DNA of 64,000 nt, from contig NW_026604420.1 in the NCBI RefSeq assembly GCF_024763615.1, forward strand, positions 248,001 to 312,000, written 5' to 3'. The notes under the pieces are model-generated. The model was given only the letters and a program-made list of their open reading frames with translations, made no database searches and was not told the DNA's origin. Positions 36,034 through 49,690 of this stretch are shown piece after piece. The stretch is from Phlebotomus papatasi. Taxonomy: Eukaryota; Arthropoda; Insecta; Diptera; Psychodidae. Each line of letters opens with the position of its first letter. Position 1 is the stretch's first letter. A program made the translations under genes and the position numbers.

Positions 36034-39000
36034 TTTTTCTTGGAAAAATTCCCACCAAAACTCATCATGATCCCACCCTTGGGAGTTTTTTAATTTTTTA
36101 AAAATGCCAAAATCTGCTCTAAAAACCGCAATTCTTAAAATTTCTCAATGAAAATCACATTAGAATACTTCAAATAATTCTATCAATCAATTAATATCAT
36201 TAGTTGAATTATTTTCTTGGAAAAATTCCCACAAAAATCATCATGATCCCACCCTTGGGAGTTTTTTTTTTAATTTTTAAAAATGCCAAAATCTGCTCTA
36301 GAAACCGCAATTCTTAAAATTTCTCAATGAAAATCACATTAGAATACTTCAAATAATTCTATCAATCAATTAATATCATTAGTTGAATTTTTTTCTTGGA
36401 AAAATTCCCACCAAAACTCATCATGATCCCACCCTTGGGAGTTTTTTTTTTAATTTTTAAAAATGCCAAAATCTGCTCTAGAAACCGCAATTCTTAAAAT
36501 TTCTCAATGAAAATCACATTAGAATACTTCAAATAATTCTATCAATCAATTAATATCATTAGTTGAATTATTTTCTTGGAAAAATTCCCACAAAAATCAT
36601 CATGATCCCACCCTTGGGAGTTTTTTTTTAATTTTTTAAAAATGCCAAAATCTGCTCTAGAAGCCGCAATTCTTAAAATTTCTCAATGAAAATCACATTA
36701 GAATACTTCATATAATTCTACCAATCAATTAATATCATTAGTTGAATTATTTTCTTGGAAAAATTCCCACCAAAAATCATCATGACCCCACCCTTGGAAG
36801 GTTTTTTTTAATTTTTTAAAAATGACAAAATCTGCTCTAGAAACCGCAATTCTTAAAATTTCTCAATGAAAATCACATTAGAATACTTCAAGTAATTCTA
36901 CCAATCAATTAATATCATTAGTTGAATTTTTTTCTTGGAAAAATTCCCACCAAAAATCATCATGATCCCACCCTTGGGAGTTTTTTTTTAATTTTTTAAA
37001 AATGCCAAAATCTGCTCTAGAAGCCGCAATTCTTAAAACTTCTCAATGAAAATCACATTAGAATACTTCAAATAATTCTACCAATCAATTAATATCATTA
37101 GTTGAATTATTTTCTTGGAAAAATTCCCACAAAAATCATCATGATCCCACCCTTGGGAGTTTTTTTTAATTTTTTAAAAATGCCAAAATCTGCTCTTAAA
37201 ACCGCAATTCTTAAAATTTCTCAATGAAAATCACATTAGAATACTTCAAATAATTCTACCAATCAATTAATATCATTAGTTGAATTATTTTCTTGGAAAA
37301 ATTGCCACAAAAATCATCATGATCCCACCCTTGGGAGTTTTTTTTAATTTTTTAAAAATGCCAAAATCTGCTCTAGAAACCGCAATTCTTAAAATTTCTC
37401 AATGAAAATCACATTAGAATACTTCAAATAATTCTACCAATCAATTAATATCATTAGTTGAATTTTTTTCTTGGAAAAATTCCCACCAAAAATCATCATG
37501 ATCCCACCCTTGGGAGTTTTTTTTTAATTTTTTAAAAATGCCAAAATCTGCTCTAGAAGCCGCAATTCTTAAAACTTCTCAATGAAAATCACATTAGAAT
37601 ACTTCAAATAATTCTACCAATCAATTAATATCATTAGTTGAATTATTTTCTTGGACAAAATCCCACAAAAATCATCATGATCCCACCCTTGGGAGTTTTT
37701 TTTAATTTTTTAAAAATGCCAAAATCTGCTCTAAAAACCGCAATTCTTAAAATTTCTCAATGAAAATCACATTACAATACTTCAAATAATTCTACCAATC
37801 AATTAATATCATTAGTTGAATTATTTTCTTGGAAAAATTCCCACAAAAATCATCATGATCCCACCCTTGGGAGTTTTTTTTTTAATTTTTTAAAAATGCC
37901 AAAATCTGCTCTAGAAACCGCAATTCTTAAAATTTCTCAATGAAAATCACATTAGAATACTTCAAATAATTCTACCAATCAATTAATATCATTAGTTGAA
38001 TTATTTTCTTGGAAAAATTCCCACCAAAAATCATCATGATCCCACCCTTGGGAGTTTTTTTTTTTATTTTTTAAAAATGCCAAAATCTGTTCTAGAAGCC
38101 GCAATTCTTAAAATTTCTCAATGAAAATCACATTAGAATACTTCAAATAATTCTACCAATCAATTAATATCATTAGTTGAATTTTTTTCTTGGAAAAATT
38201 CCCACCAAAACTCATCATGATCCCACCCTTGGGAGTTTTTTTTTTAATTTTTTAAAAATGCCAAAATCTGCTCTAGAAACCGCAATTCTTAAAATTTCTC
38301 AATGAAAATCACATTAGAATACTTCAAATAATTCTACCAATCAATTAATATCATTAGTTGAATTATTTTCTTGGAAAAATTCCCACAAAAATCATCAAGA
38401 TCCCACCCTTGGGAGTTTTTTTTTAATTTTTAAAAATGCCAAAATCTGCTCTAGAAACCGCAATTATTAAAATTTCTCAATGAAAATCACATTAGAATAC
38501 TTCAAATAATTCTACCAATCAATTAATATCATTAGTTGAACTTTTTTCTTGGAAAAATTCCCACAAAAATCATCATGATCCCACCCTTGGGAGTTTTTTT
38601 TAATTTTTTAAAAATGCCAAAATCTGCTCTAGAAGCCGCAATTCTTAAAATTTCTCAATGAAAATCACATTATAATACTTCAAATAATCCTACCAATCAA
38701 TTAATATCATTAGTTGAATTTTCTTCTTGGAAAAATTCCCACCAAAAATCATCATGATCCCACCCTTGTGAGTTTTTTAATTTTTTAAAAATGCCAAAAT
38801 CTGCTCTAAAAACCGCAATTCTTAAAATTTCTCAATGAAAATCGCATTAGAATACTTCAAATAATTCTATCAATCAATTAATATCATTAGTTGAATTATT
38901 TTCTTGGAAAAATTCCCACAAAAATCATCATGATCCCACCCTTGGGAGTTTTTTTTTTTAATTTTTAAAAATGCCAAAATCTGCTCTAGAAACCGCAATT

Positions 39001-42000
39001 CTTAAAATTTCTCAATGAAAATCACATTAGAATACTTCAAATAATTCTACCAATCAATTAATATCATTAGTTGAATTTTTTTCTTGGAAAAATTCCCACA
39101 AAAATCATCATGATCCCACCCTTGGGAGTTTTTTTTAATTTTTTAAAAATGCCAAAATCTGCTCTAGAAACCGCAATTCTTAAAATTTCTCAATGAAAAT
39201 CACATTAGAATACTTCAAATAATACTACCAATCAATTAATATCATTAGTTGAATTTTTTTCTTGGAAAAATTCCCACCAAAACTCATCATGATCCCACCC
39301 TTGGGAGTTTTTTTTAATTTTTTAAAAATGCCAAAATCTGTTCTAGAAGCCGCAATTCTTAAAATTTCTCAATGAAAATCACATTAGAATACTTCAGATA
39401 ATTCTACCAATCAATTAATATCATTAGTTGAATTATTTTCTTAGAAAAATTCCCACCAACAATCATCATGACCCCACCCTTGGAAGTTTTTTTTTTAATT
39501 TTTTAAAAATGCCAAAATCTGCTCTAGAAACCGCAATTCTTAAAATTTCTCAATGAAAATCACATTAGAATACTTCAAATAATTCTACCAATCAATTAAT
39601 ATCATTAGTTGAATTTTTTTCTTGGAAAAATTCCCACCAAAAATCATCATGATCCCACAATTGGGAGTTTTTTTTTAATTTTTTAAAAATGCCAAAATCT
39701 GCTCTAGAAGCCGCAATTCTTAAAACTTCTCAATGAAAATCACATTAGAATACTTCAAATAATTCTACCAATCAATTAATATCATTAGTTGAATTATTTT
39801 CTTGGACAAAATCCCACAAAAATCATCATGATCCCACCCTTGGGAGTTTTTTTTAATTTTTTAAAAATGCCAAAATCTGCTCTAAAAACCGCAATTCTTA
39901 AAATTTCTCAATGAAAATCACATTAGAATACTTCAAATAATTCTACCAATCAATTAATATCATTAGTTGAATTATTTTCTTGGAAAAATTCCCACAAAAA
40001 TCATCATGATCCCACCCTTGGGAGTTTTTTTTTAATTTTTTAAAAATGCCAAAATCTGCTCTAGAAACCGCAATTCTTAAAATTTCTCAATGAAAATCAC
40101 ATTAGAATACTTCAAATAATTCTACCAATCAATTAATATCATTAGTTGAATTATTTTCTTGGAAAAATTCCCACCAAAAATCATCATGATCCCACCCTTG
40201 GGAGTTTTTTTTTTTATTTTTTAAAAATGCCAAAATCTGTTCTAGAAGCCGCAATTCTTAAAATTTATCAATGAAAATCACATTAGAATACTTCAAATAA
40301 TTCTACCAATCAATTAATATCATTAGTTGAATTTTTTTCTTGGAAAAATTCCCACCAAAACTCATCATGATCCCACCCTTGGGAGTTTTTTTTTTAATTT
40401 TTTAAAAATGCCAAAATCTGCTCTAGAAACCGCAATTCTTAAAATTTCTCAATGAAAATCACATTAGAATACTTCAAATAATTCTACCAATCAATTAATA
40501 TCATTAGTTGAATTATTTTCTTGGAAAAATTCCCACAAAAATCATCAAGATCCCACCCTTGGGAGTTTTTTTTTTAATTTTTTAAAAATGCCAAAATCTG
40601 CTCTAGAAACCGCAATTCTTAAAATTTCTCAATGAAAATCACATTAGAATACTTCAAATAATTCTACCAATCAATTAATATCATTAGTTGAATTTTTTTC
40701 TTGGAAAAATTCCCACCAAAACTCATCATGATCCCACCCTTGGGAGTTTTTTTTTTAATTTTTTAAAAATGCCAAAATCTGCTCTAGAAACCGCAATTCT
40801 TAAAATTTCTCAATGAAAATCACATTAGAATACTTCAAATAATTCTACCAATCAATTAATATCATTAGTTGAATTATTTTCTTGGAAAAATTCCCACAAA
40901 AATCATCAAGATCCCACCCTTGGGAGTTTTTTTTTTAATTTTTAAAAATGCCAAAATCTGCTCTAGAAACCGCAATTCTTAAAATTTCTCAATGAAAATC
41001 ACATTAGAATACTTCAAATAATTCTACCAATCAATTAATATCATTAGTTGAATTTTTTTTCTTGGAAAAATTCCCACAAAAATCATCATGATCCCACCCT
41101 TGGGAGTTTTTTTTAATTTTTTAAAAATGCCAAAATCTGCTCTAGAAACCGCAATTCTTAAAATTTCTCAATGAAAATCACATTAGAATACTTCAAATAA
41201 TTCTACCAATCAATTAATATCATTAGTTGAATTTTTTTCTTGGAAAAATTCCCACCAAAACTCATCATGATCCCACCCTTGGGAGTTTTTTTTAATTTTT
41301 TAAAAATGCCAAAATCTGTTCTAGAAGCCGCAATTCTTAAAATTTCTCAATGAAAATCACATTAGAATACTTCAGATAATTCTACCAATCAATTAATATC
41401 ATTAGTTGAATTATTTTCTTAGAAAAATTCCCACCAACAATCATCATGACCCCACCCTTGGAAGTTTTTTTTTTAATTTTTTAAAAATGCCAAAATCTGC
41501 TCTAGAAACCGCAATTCTTAAAATTTCTCAATGAAAATCACATTAGAATACTTCAAATAATTCTACCAATCAATTAATATCATTAGTTGAATTTTTTTCT
41601 TGGAAAAATTCCCACCAAAAATCATCATGATCCCACCCTTGGGAGTTTTTTTTTTAATTTTTAAAAATGCCAAAATCTGCTCTAGAAACCGCAATTCTTA
41701 AAATTTCTCAATGAAAATCACATTAGAATACTTCAAATAATTCTACCAATCAATTAATATCATTAGTTGAATTTTTTTTCTTGGAAAAATTCCCACAAAA
41801 ATCATCATGATCCCACCCTTGGGAGTTTTTTTTAATTTTTTAAAAATGCCAAAATCTGCTCTAGAAGCCGCAATTCTTAAAACTTCTCAATGAAAATCAC
41901 ATTAGAATACTTCAAATAATTCTACCAATCAATTAATATCATTAGTTGAATTATTTTCTTGGAAAAATTCCCACAAAAATCATCATGATCCCACCCTTGG

Positions 42001-43394
42001 GAGTTTTTTTTAATTTTTTAAAAATGCCAAAATCTGCTCTAAAAACCGCAATTCTTAAAATTTCTCAATGAAAATCACATTAGAATACTTCAAATAATTC
42101 TACCAATCAATTAATATCATTAGTTGAATTATTTTCTTGGAAAAATTCCCACAAAAATCATCATGATCCCACCCTTGGGAGTTTTTTTTTAATTTTTTAA
42201 AAATGCCAAAATCTGCTCTAGAAACCGCAATTCTTAAAATTTCTCAATGAAAATCACATTAGAATACTTCAAATAATTCTACCAATCAATTAATATCATT
42301 AGTTGAATTTTTTTCTTGGAAAAATTCCCACCAAAAATCATCATGATCCCACCCTTGGGAGTTTTTTTTTTTAATTTTTTAAAAATGCCAAAATCTGTTC
42401 TAGAAGCCGCAATTCTTAAAATTTCTCAATGAAAATCACATTAGAATACTTCAAATAATTCTACCAATCAATTAATATCATTAGTTGAATTTTTTTCTTG
42501 GAAAAATTCCCACCAAAACTCATCATGATCCCACCCTTGGCAGTTTTTTTTTTAATTTTTTAAAAATGCCAAAATCTGCTCTAGAAACCGCAATTCTTAA
42601 AATTTCTCAATGAAAATCACATTAGAATACTTCAAATAATTCTACCAATCAATTAATATCATTAGTTGAATTATTTTCTTGGAAAAATTCCCACAAAAAT
42701 CATCAAGATCCCACCCTTGGGAGTTTTTTTTTTAATTTTTAAAAATGCCAAAATCTGCTCTAGAAACCGCAATTCTTAAAATTTCTCAATGAAAATCACA
42801 TTAGAATACTTCAAATAATTCTACCAATCAATTAATATCATTAGTTGAATTTTTTTCTTGGAAAAATTCCCACAAAAATCATCATGATCCCACCCTTGGG
42901 AGTTTTTTTTAATTTTTTAAAAATGCCAAAATCTGCTCTAGAAACCGCAATTCTTAAAATTTCTCAATGAAAATCACATTATAATACTTCAAATAATTCT
43001 ACCAATCAATTAATATCATTAGTTGAATTTTCTTCTTGGAAAAATTCCCACCAAAAATCATCATGATCCCACCCTTGGGAGTTTTTTAATTTTTTAAAAA
43101 TGCCAAAATCTGCTCTAAAAACCGCAATTCTTAAAATTTCTCAATGAAAATCACATTAGAATACTTCAAATAATTCTATCAATCAATTAATATCATTAGT
43201 TGAATTATTTTCTTGGAAAAATTCCCACAAAAATCATCATGATCCCACCCTTGGGAGTTTTTTTTTTAATTTTTAAAAATGCCAAAATCTGCTCTAGAAA
43301 CCGCAATTCTTAAAATTTCTCAATGAAAATCACATTAGAATACTTCAAATAATTCTACCAATCAATTAATATCATTAGTTGAATTTTTTTCTTG
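35143..43394. repeat. Region III higher-order unit, copy 3 (rearranged)
   Basis: Begins like copies 1 and 2 and keeps the order to ccttgtgag (38769) and cttagaaaaa (39440), but contains internal block copies: 540 bp at its start, a block at +2150 bp (37.45 to 39.6 kb) and a block at +1978 bp (39.34 to 41.32 kb). No further gacaaaatctg monomer closes the unit; it runs into region IV through a gaattttcttcttgg monomer at about 43026. Private changes include ctcttaaaacc (37195) and attgccac (37302). Confidence 0.65.
37450..40550. repeat. Block of ~1 kb repeated at +2150 bp
   Basis: The rare ggacaaaatccc form appears only at 37653 and 39804, each preceded by an aaaacttctc monomer. Each is followed by aaaacc, gaaacc, tgttctag (38089 and 40239), aaactc and caagatcc (38399 and 40549) monomers. 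The offset is 2150-2151 bp (12 monomers), indicating one duplication event after ggacaaaatccc arose. Confidence 0.75.
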
Positions 43395-44824
43395 GAAAAA
43401 TTCCCACCAAAACTCATCATGATCCCACCCTTGGGAGTTTTTTTTAATTTTTTAAAAATGCCAAAATCTGCTCTAGAAGCCGCAATTCTTAAAATTTCTC
43501 AATGAAAATCACATTAGAATACTTCAAATAATTCTACCAATCAATTAATATCATTAGTTGAATTATTTTCTTGGAAAAATTCCCACAAAAATCATCATGA
43601 TCCCACCCTTGGGAGTTTTTTTTTTAATTTTTTAAAAATTCCAAAATCTGCTCTAGAAGCCGCAATTCTTAAAATTTCTCAATGAAAATCACATTAGAAT
43701 ACTTCAAATAATTCTACCAATCAATTAATATCATTAGTTGAATTATTTTCTTGGAAAAATTCCCACAAAAATCATCATGATCCCACCCTTGGGAGTTTTT
43801 TTTAATTTTTTAAAAATGCCAAAATCTGCTCTAGAAACCGCAATTCTTAAAATTTCTCAATGAAAATCACATTAGAATACTTCAAATAATTCTACCAATC
43901 AATTAATATCATTAGTTGAATTATTTTCTTGGAAAAATTCCCACAAAAATCATCATGATCCCACCCTTGGGAGTTTTTTTAATTTTTTAAAAATGCCAAA
44001 ATCTGCTCTAGAAACCGCAATTCTTAAAATTTCTCAATGAAAATCACATTAGAATACTTCAAATAATTCTACCAATCAATTAATATCATTAGCTGAATTT
44101 TTTTCTTGGAAAAATTCCCACAAAAATCATCATGATCCCACCCTTGGGAGTTTTTTTTTTTAATTTTTAAAAATGCCAAAATCTGCTCTACAAACCGCAA
44201 TTCTTAAAATTTCTCAATGAAAATCACATTAGAATACTTCAAATAATTCTACCAATCAATTAATATCATTAGTTGAATTATTTTCTTGGAAAAATTCCCA
44301 CAAAAATCATCATGATCCCACCCTTGGGAGTTTTTTTTAATTTTTTAAAAATGCCAAAATCTGCTCTAGAAACCGCAATTCTTAAAATTTCTCAATGAAA
44401 ATCACATTAGAATACTTCAAATAATTCTACCAATCAATTAATATCATTAGTTGAATTATTTTCTTGGAAAAATTCCCACAAAAATCATCATGATCCCACC
44501 CTTGGGAGTTTTTTTTTTTTAATTTTTAAAAATGCCAAAATCTGCTCTACAAACCGCAATTCTTAAAATTTCTCAATGAAAATCACATTAGAATACTTCA
44601 AATAATTCTACCAATCAATTAATATCATTAGTTGAATTATTTTCTTGGAAAAATTCCCACAAAAATCATCATGATCCCACCCTTGGGAGTTTTTTTAATT
44701 TTTTAAAAATGCCAAAATCTGCTCTAGAAACCGCAATTCTTAAAATTTCTCAATGAAAATCACATTAGAATACTTCAAATAATTCTACCAATCAATTAAT
44801 ATCATTAGTTGAATTTTTTTCTTG
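43395..44824. repeat. Region IV eight-monomer unit (1430 bp)
   Basis: The monomers at 43395-43980 recur at 44825-45410 with the same T-tract lengths; the first difference downstream that I found is a 7- versus 6-base T-tract (about 43987). The unit holds two ctctacaaacc monomers and a private agctgaattt tail (about 44091). Confidence 0.75.
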
Positions 44825-45387
44825 GAAAAATTCCCACCAAAACTCATCATGATCCCACCCTTGGGAGTTTTTTTTAATTTTTTAAAAATGCCAAAATCTG
44901 CTCTAGAAGCCGCAATTCTTAAAATTTCTCAATGAAAATCACATTAGAATACTTCAAATAATTCTACCAATCAATTAATATCATTAGTTGAATTATTTTC
45001 TTGGAAAAATTCCCACAAAAATCATCATGATCCCACCCTTGGGAGTTTTTTTTTTAATTTTTTAAAAATTCCAAAATCTGCTCTAGAAGCCGCAATTCTT
45101 AAAATTTCTCAATGAAAATCACATTAGAATACTTCAAATAATTCTACCAATCAATTAATATCATTAGTTGAATTATTTTCTTGGAAAAATTCCCACAAAA
45201 ATCATCATGATCCCACCCTTGGGAGTTTTTTTTAATTTTTTAAAAATGCCAAAATCTGCTCTAGAAACCGCAATTCTTAAAATTTCTCAATGAAAATCAC
45301 ATTAGAATACTTCAAATAATTCTACCAATCAATTAATATCATTAGTTGAATTATTTTCTTGGAAAAATTCCCACAAAAATCATCATG

Positions 45388-46692
45388 ATCCCACCCTTGG
45401 GAGTTTTTTAATTTTTTAAAAATGCCAAAATCTGCTCTAGAAACCGCAATTCTTAAAATTTCTCAATGAAAATCACATTAGAATACTTCAAATAATTCTA
45501 TCAATCAATTAATATCATTAGGTGAATTATTTTCTTGGAAAAATTCCCACAAAAATCATCATGATCCCACCCTTGGGAGTTTTTTTTTTTTAATTTTTAA
45601 AAATGCCAAAATCTGCTCTACAAACCGCAATTCTTAAAATTTCTCAATGAAAATCACATTAGAATACTTCAAATAATTCTACCAATCAATTAATATCATT
45701 AGTTGAATTTTTTTCTTGGAAAAATTCCCACCAAAACTCATCATGATCCCACCCTTGGGAGTTTTTTTTTTAATTTTTTAAAAATGCCAAAATCTGCTCT
45801 AGAAACCGCAATTCTTAAAATTTCTCAATGAAAATCACATTAGAATACTTCAAATAATTCTACCAATCAATTAATATCATTAGTTGAATTATTTTCTTGG
45901 AAAAATTCCCACAAAAATCATCATGATCCCACCCTTGGGAGTTTTTTTTAATTTTTTAAAAATGCCAAAATCTGCTCTAGAAACCGCAATTCTTAAAATT
46001 TCTCAATGAAAATCACATTAGAATACTTCAAATAATTCTACCAATCAATTAATATCATTAGTTGAATTATTTTCTTGGAAAAATTCCCACAAAAATCATC
46101 ATGATCCCACCCTTGGGAGGTTTTTTTTTTAATTTTTTAAAAATGCCAAAATCTGCTCTAGAAACCGCAATTCTTAAAATTTCTCAATGAAAATCACATT
46201 AGAATACTTCAAATAATTCTACCAATCAATTAATATCATTAGTTGAATTATTTTCTTGGAAAAATTCCCACAAAAATCATCATGATCCCACCCTTGGGAG
46301 TTTTTTTTTTATTTTTTAAAAATGCCAAAATCTGCTCTAAAACCGCAATTCTTAAAATTTCTCAATGAAAATCACATTAGAATACTTCAAATAATTCTAC
46401 CAATCAATTAATATCATTAGTTGAATTATTTTCTTGGAAAAATTCCCACAAAAATCATCATGATCCCACCCTTGGGAGTTTTTTTAATTTTTTAAAAATG
46501 CCAAAATCTGCTCTAGAAACCGCAATTCTTAAAATTTCTCAATGAAAATCACATTAGAATACTTCAAATAATTCTACCAATCAATTAATATCATTAGTTG
46601 AATTTTCTTCTTGGAAAAATTCCCACCAAAAATCATCATGATCCCACCCTTGGGAGTTTTTTAATTTTTTAAAAATGCCAAAATCTGCTCTA
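45388..46692. repeat. 1.3-kb block, identical copy at +2722 bp (source or copy A)
   Basis: Read line by line, this block matches 48110-49414 without a difference, including eight T-tracts of 6, 12, 10, 8, 10, 10, 7 and 6 bases and the rare ttaggtgaatt, gggagg and ctctaaaaccgc marks. It is bounded by catgatcc against caagatcc on the left and gaaacagc against aaaaacc on the right. Confidence 0.85.
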
Positions 46693-47930
46693 GAAACAGC
46701 AATTCTTAAAATTTCTCAATGAAAATCACATTAGAATACTTCAAATAATTCTACCAATCAATTAATATCATTAGTTGAATTATTTTCTTGGAAAAATTCC
46801 CACAAAAATCATCATGATCCCACCCTTGGGAGTTTTTTTTTTTTATTTTTTAAAAATGCCAAAATCTGCTCTAAAACCGCAATTCTTAAAATTTCTCAAT
46901 GAAAATCACATTAGAATACTTCAAATAATTCTACCAATCAATTAATATCATTAGTTGAATTATTTTCTTGGAAAAATTCCCACAAAAATCATCATGATCC
47001 CACCCTTGGGAGTTTTTTTAATTTTTTAAAAATGCCAAAATCTGCTCTAGAAACCGCAATTCTTAAAATTTCTCAATGAAAATCACATTAGAATACTTCA
47101 AATAATTCTACCAATCAATTAATATCATTAGTTGAATTATTTTCTTGGAAAAATTCCCACAAAAATCATCATGATCCCACCCTTGGGAGTTTTTTTTTTT
47201 TAATTTTTAAAAATGCCAAAATCTGCTCTACAAACCGCAATTCTTAAAATTTCTCAATGAAAATCACATTAGAATACTTCAAATAATTCTACCAATCAAT
47301 TAATATCATTAGTTGAATTATTTTCTTGGAAAAATTCCCACAAAAATCATCATGATCCCACCCTTGGGAGTTTTTTTAATTTTTTAAAAATGCCAAAATC
47401 TGCTCTAGAAACCGCAATTCTTAAAATTTCTCAATGAAAATCACATTAGAATACTTCAAATAATTCTACCAATCAATTAATATCATTAGTTGAATTTTTT
47501 TCTTGGAAAAATTCCCACCAAAACTCATCATGATCCCACCCTTGGGAGTTTTTTTTAATTTTTTAAAAATGCCAAAATCTGCTCTAGAAGCCGCAATTCT
47601 TAAAATTTCTCAATGAAAATCACATTAGAATACTTCAAATAATTCTACCAATCAATTAATATCATTAGTTGAATTATTTTCTTGGAAAAATTCCCACAAA
47701 AATCATCATGATCCCACCCTTGGGAGTTTTTTTTTTAATTTTTTAAAAATTCCAAAATCTGCTCTAGAAGCCGCAATTCTTAAAATTTCTCAATGAAAAT
47801 CACATTAGAATACTTCAAATAATTCTACCAATCAATTAATATCATTAGTTGAATTATTTTCTTGGAAAAATTCCCACAAAAATCATCATGATCCCACCCT
47901 TGGGAGTTTTTTTTAATTTTTTAAAAATGC

Positions 47931-47972
47931 CATTAGTTGAATTATTTTTTTTTTTAATTTTTTAAAAATGCC
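47931..47972. repeat. Compound junction: ~41-bp insertion made of two satellite pieces
   Basis: After aaaaatgc the sequence jumps forward to cattagttgaattatttt, then back into a T-tract followed by aattttttaaaaatgcc. The tract-to-atgcc piece is therefore present twice (47907-47931 and about 47945-47972), separated by a fragment from the 3' end of a monomer. The second joint lies inside a T run. Confidence 0.85.
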
Positions 47973-48109
47973 AAAATCTGCTCTAGAAACCGCAATTCTT
48001 AAAATTTCTCAATGAAAATCACATTAGAATACTTCAAATAATTCTACCAATCAATTAATATCATTAGTTGAATTATTTTCTTGGAAAAATTCCCACAAAA
48101 ATCATCAAG

Positions 48110-49414
48110 ATCCCACCCTTGGGAGTTTTTTAATTTTTTAAAAATGCCAAAATCTGCTCTAGAAACCGCAATTCTTAAAATTTCTCAATGAAAATCACAT
48201 TAGAATACTTCAAATAATTCTATCAATCAATTAATATCATTAGGTGAATTATTTTCTTGGAAAAATTCCCACAAAAATCATCATGATCCCACCCTTGGGA
48301 GTTTTTTTTTTTTAATTTTTAAAAATGCCAAAATCTGCTCTACAAACCGCAATTCTTAAAATTTCTCAATGAAAATCACATTAGAATACTTCAAATAATT
48401 CTACCAATCAATTAATATCATTAGTTGAATTTTTTTCTTGGAAAAATTCCCACCAAAACTCATCATGATCCCACCCTTGGGAGTTTTTTTTTTAATTTTT
48501 TAAAAATGCCAAAATCTGCTCTAGAAACCGCAATTCTTAAAATTTCTCAATGAAAATCACATTAGAATACTTCAAATAATTCTACCAATCAATTAATATC
48601 ATTAGTTGAATTATTTTCTTGGAAAAATTCCCACAAAAATCATCATGATCCCACCCTTGGGAGTTTTTTTTAATTTTTTAAAAATGCCAAAATCTGCTCT
48701 AGAAACCGCAATTCTTAAAATTTCTCAATGAAAATCACATTAGAATACTTCAAATAATTCTACCAATCAATTAATATCATTAGTTGAATTATTTTCTTGG
48801 AAAAATTCCCACAAAAATCATCATGATCCCACCCTTGGGAGGTTTTTTTTTTAATTTTTTAAAAATGCCAAAATCTGCTCTAGAAACCGCAATTCTTAAA
48901 ATTTCTCAATGAAAATCACATTAGAATACTTCAAATAATTCTACCAATCAATTAATATCATTAGTTGAATTATTTTCTTGGAAAAATTCCCACAAAAATC
49001 ATCATGATCCCACCCTTGGGAGTTTTTTTTTTATTTTTTAAAAATGCCAAAATCTGCTCTAAAACCGCAATTCTTAAAATTTCTCAATGAAAATCACATT
49101 AGAATACTTCAAATAATTCTACCAATCAATTAATATCATTAGTTGAATTATTTTCTTGGAAAAATTCCCACAAAAATCATCATGATCCCACCCTTGGGAG
49201 TTTTTTTAATTTTTTAAAAATGCCAAAATCTGCTCTAGAAACCGCAATTCTTAAAATTTCTCAATGAAAATCACATTAGAATACTTCAAATAATTCTACC
49301 AATCAATTAATATCATTAGTTGAATTTTCTTCTTGGAAAAATTCCCACCAAAAATCATCATGATCCCACCCTTGGGAGTTTTTTAATTTTTTAAAAATGC
49401 CAAAATCTGCTCTA
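48110..49414. repeat. 1.3-kb block, identical copy at +2722 bp (copy B)
   Basis: Partner of 45388-46692. The offset is 15 monomers plus about 30-40 bp, and the extra bases are explained by the compound junction at 47931-47972. Since T-tracts change easily, full agreement of all eight suggests a very recent copying event. Confidence 0.85.
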
Positions 49415-49690
49415 AAAACCGCAATTCTTAAAATTTCTCAATGAAAATCACATTAGAATACTTCAAATAATTCTATCAATCAATTAATATCATTAGTTTA
49501 ATTATTTTCTTGGAAAAATTCCCACAAAAATCATCATGATCCCACCCTTGGGAGTTTTTTTTTAATTTTTAAAAATGCCAAAATCTGCTCTAGAAACCGC
49601 AATTCTTAAAATTTCTCAATGAAAATCACATTAGAATACTTCAAATAATTCTACCAATCAATTAATATCATTAGTTGAATTTTTTTCTTG

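Larger units (their letters stand above)
23834..43394. repeat. Satellite region III: long higher-order repeat (~29-34 monomers)
   Basis: Marks that define the region are gacaaaatctg, tgttctagaagcc, caagatccc, cattataatac with gaattttcttcttgg and ccttgtgag, and cttagaaaaattcccaccaac. They recur in the same order: cattataatac at about 26280, 32385 and 38671; ccttgtgag at 26381, 32486 and 38769; cttagaaaaa at 27774, 33879, 39440 and 41418. Between the first two unit copies an offset of 6105 bp holds from about 25.7 kb to 29.2 kb at every mark I checked, and earlier marks sit at offsets of 5386 bp or less, the difference being whole monomers gained. Confidence 0.85.
43395..49690. repeat. Satellite region IV: ctctacaaacc / ctctaaaaccgc type
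   Basis: Region-specific marks are attccaaaatctg in place of atgccaaaatctg (43640, 45070, 47751), ctctacaaacc (about 44190, 44547, 45610, 47229, 48342), the one-base-short ctctaaaaccgc (46338, 46873, 49060) and ttaggtgaatt (45521, 48243). The gaagcc/attcc monomer pair opens sub-blocks at 43395, 44825 and 47506. The first is 1430 bp (eight monomers) and the second 2681 bp (15 monomers). Confidence 0.8.
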
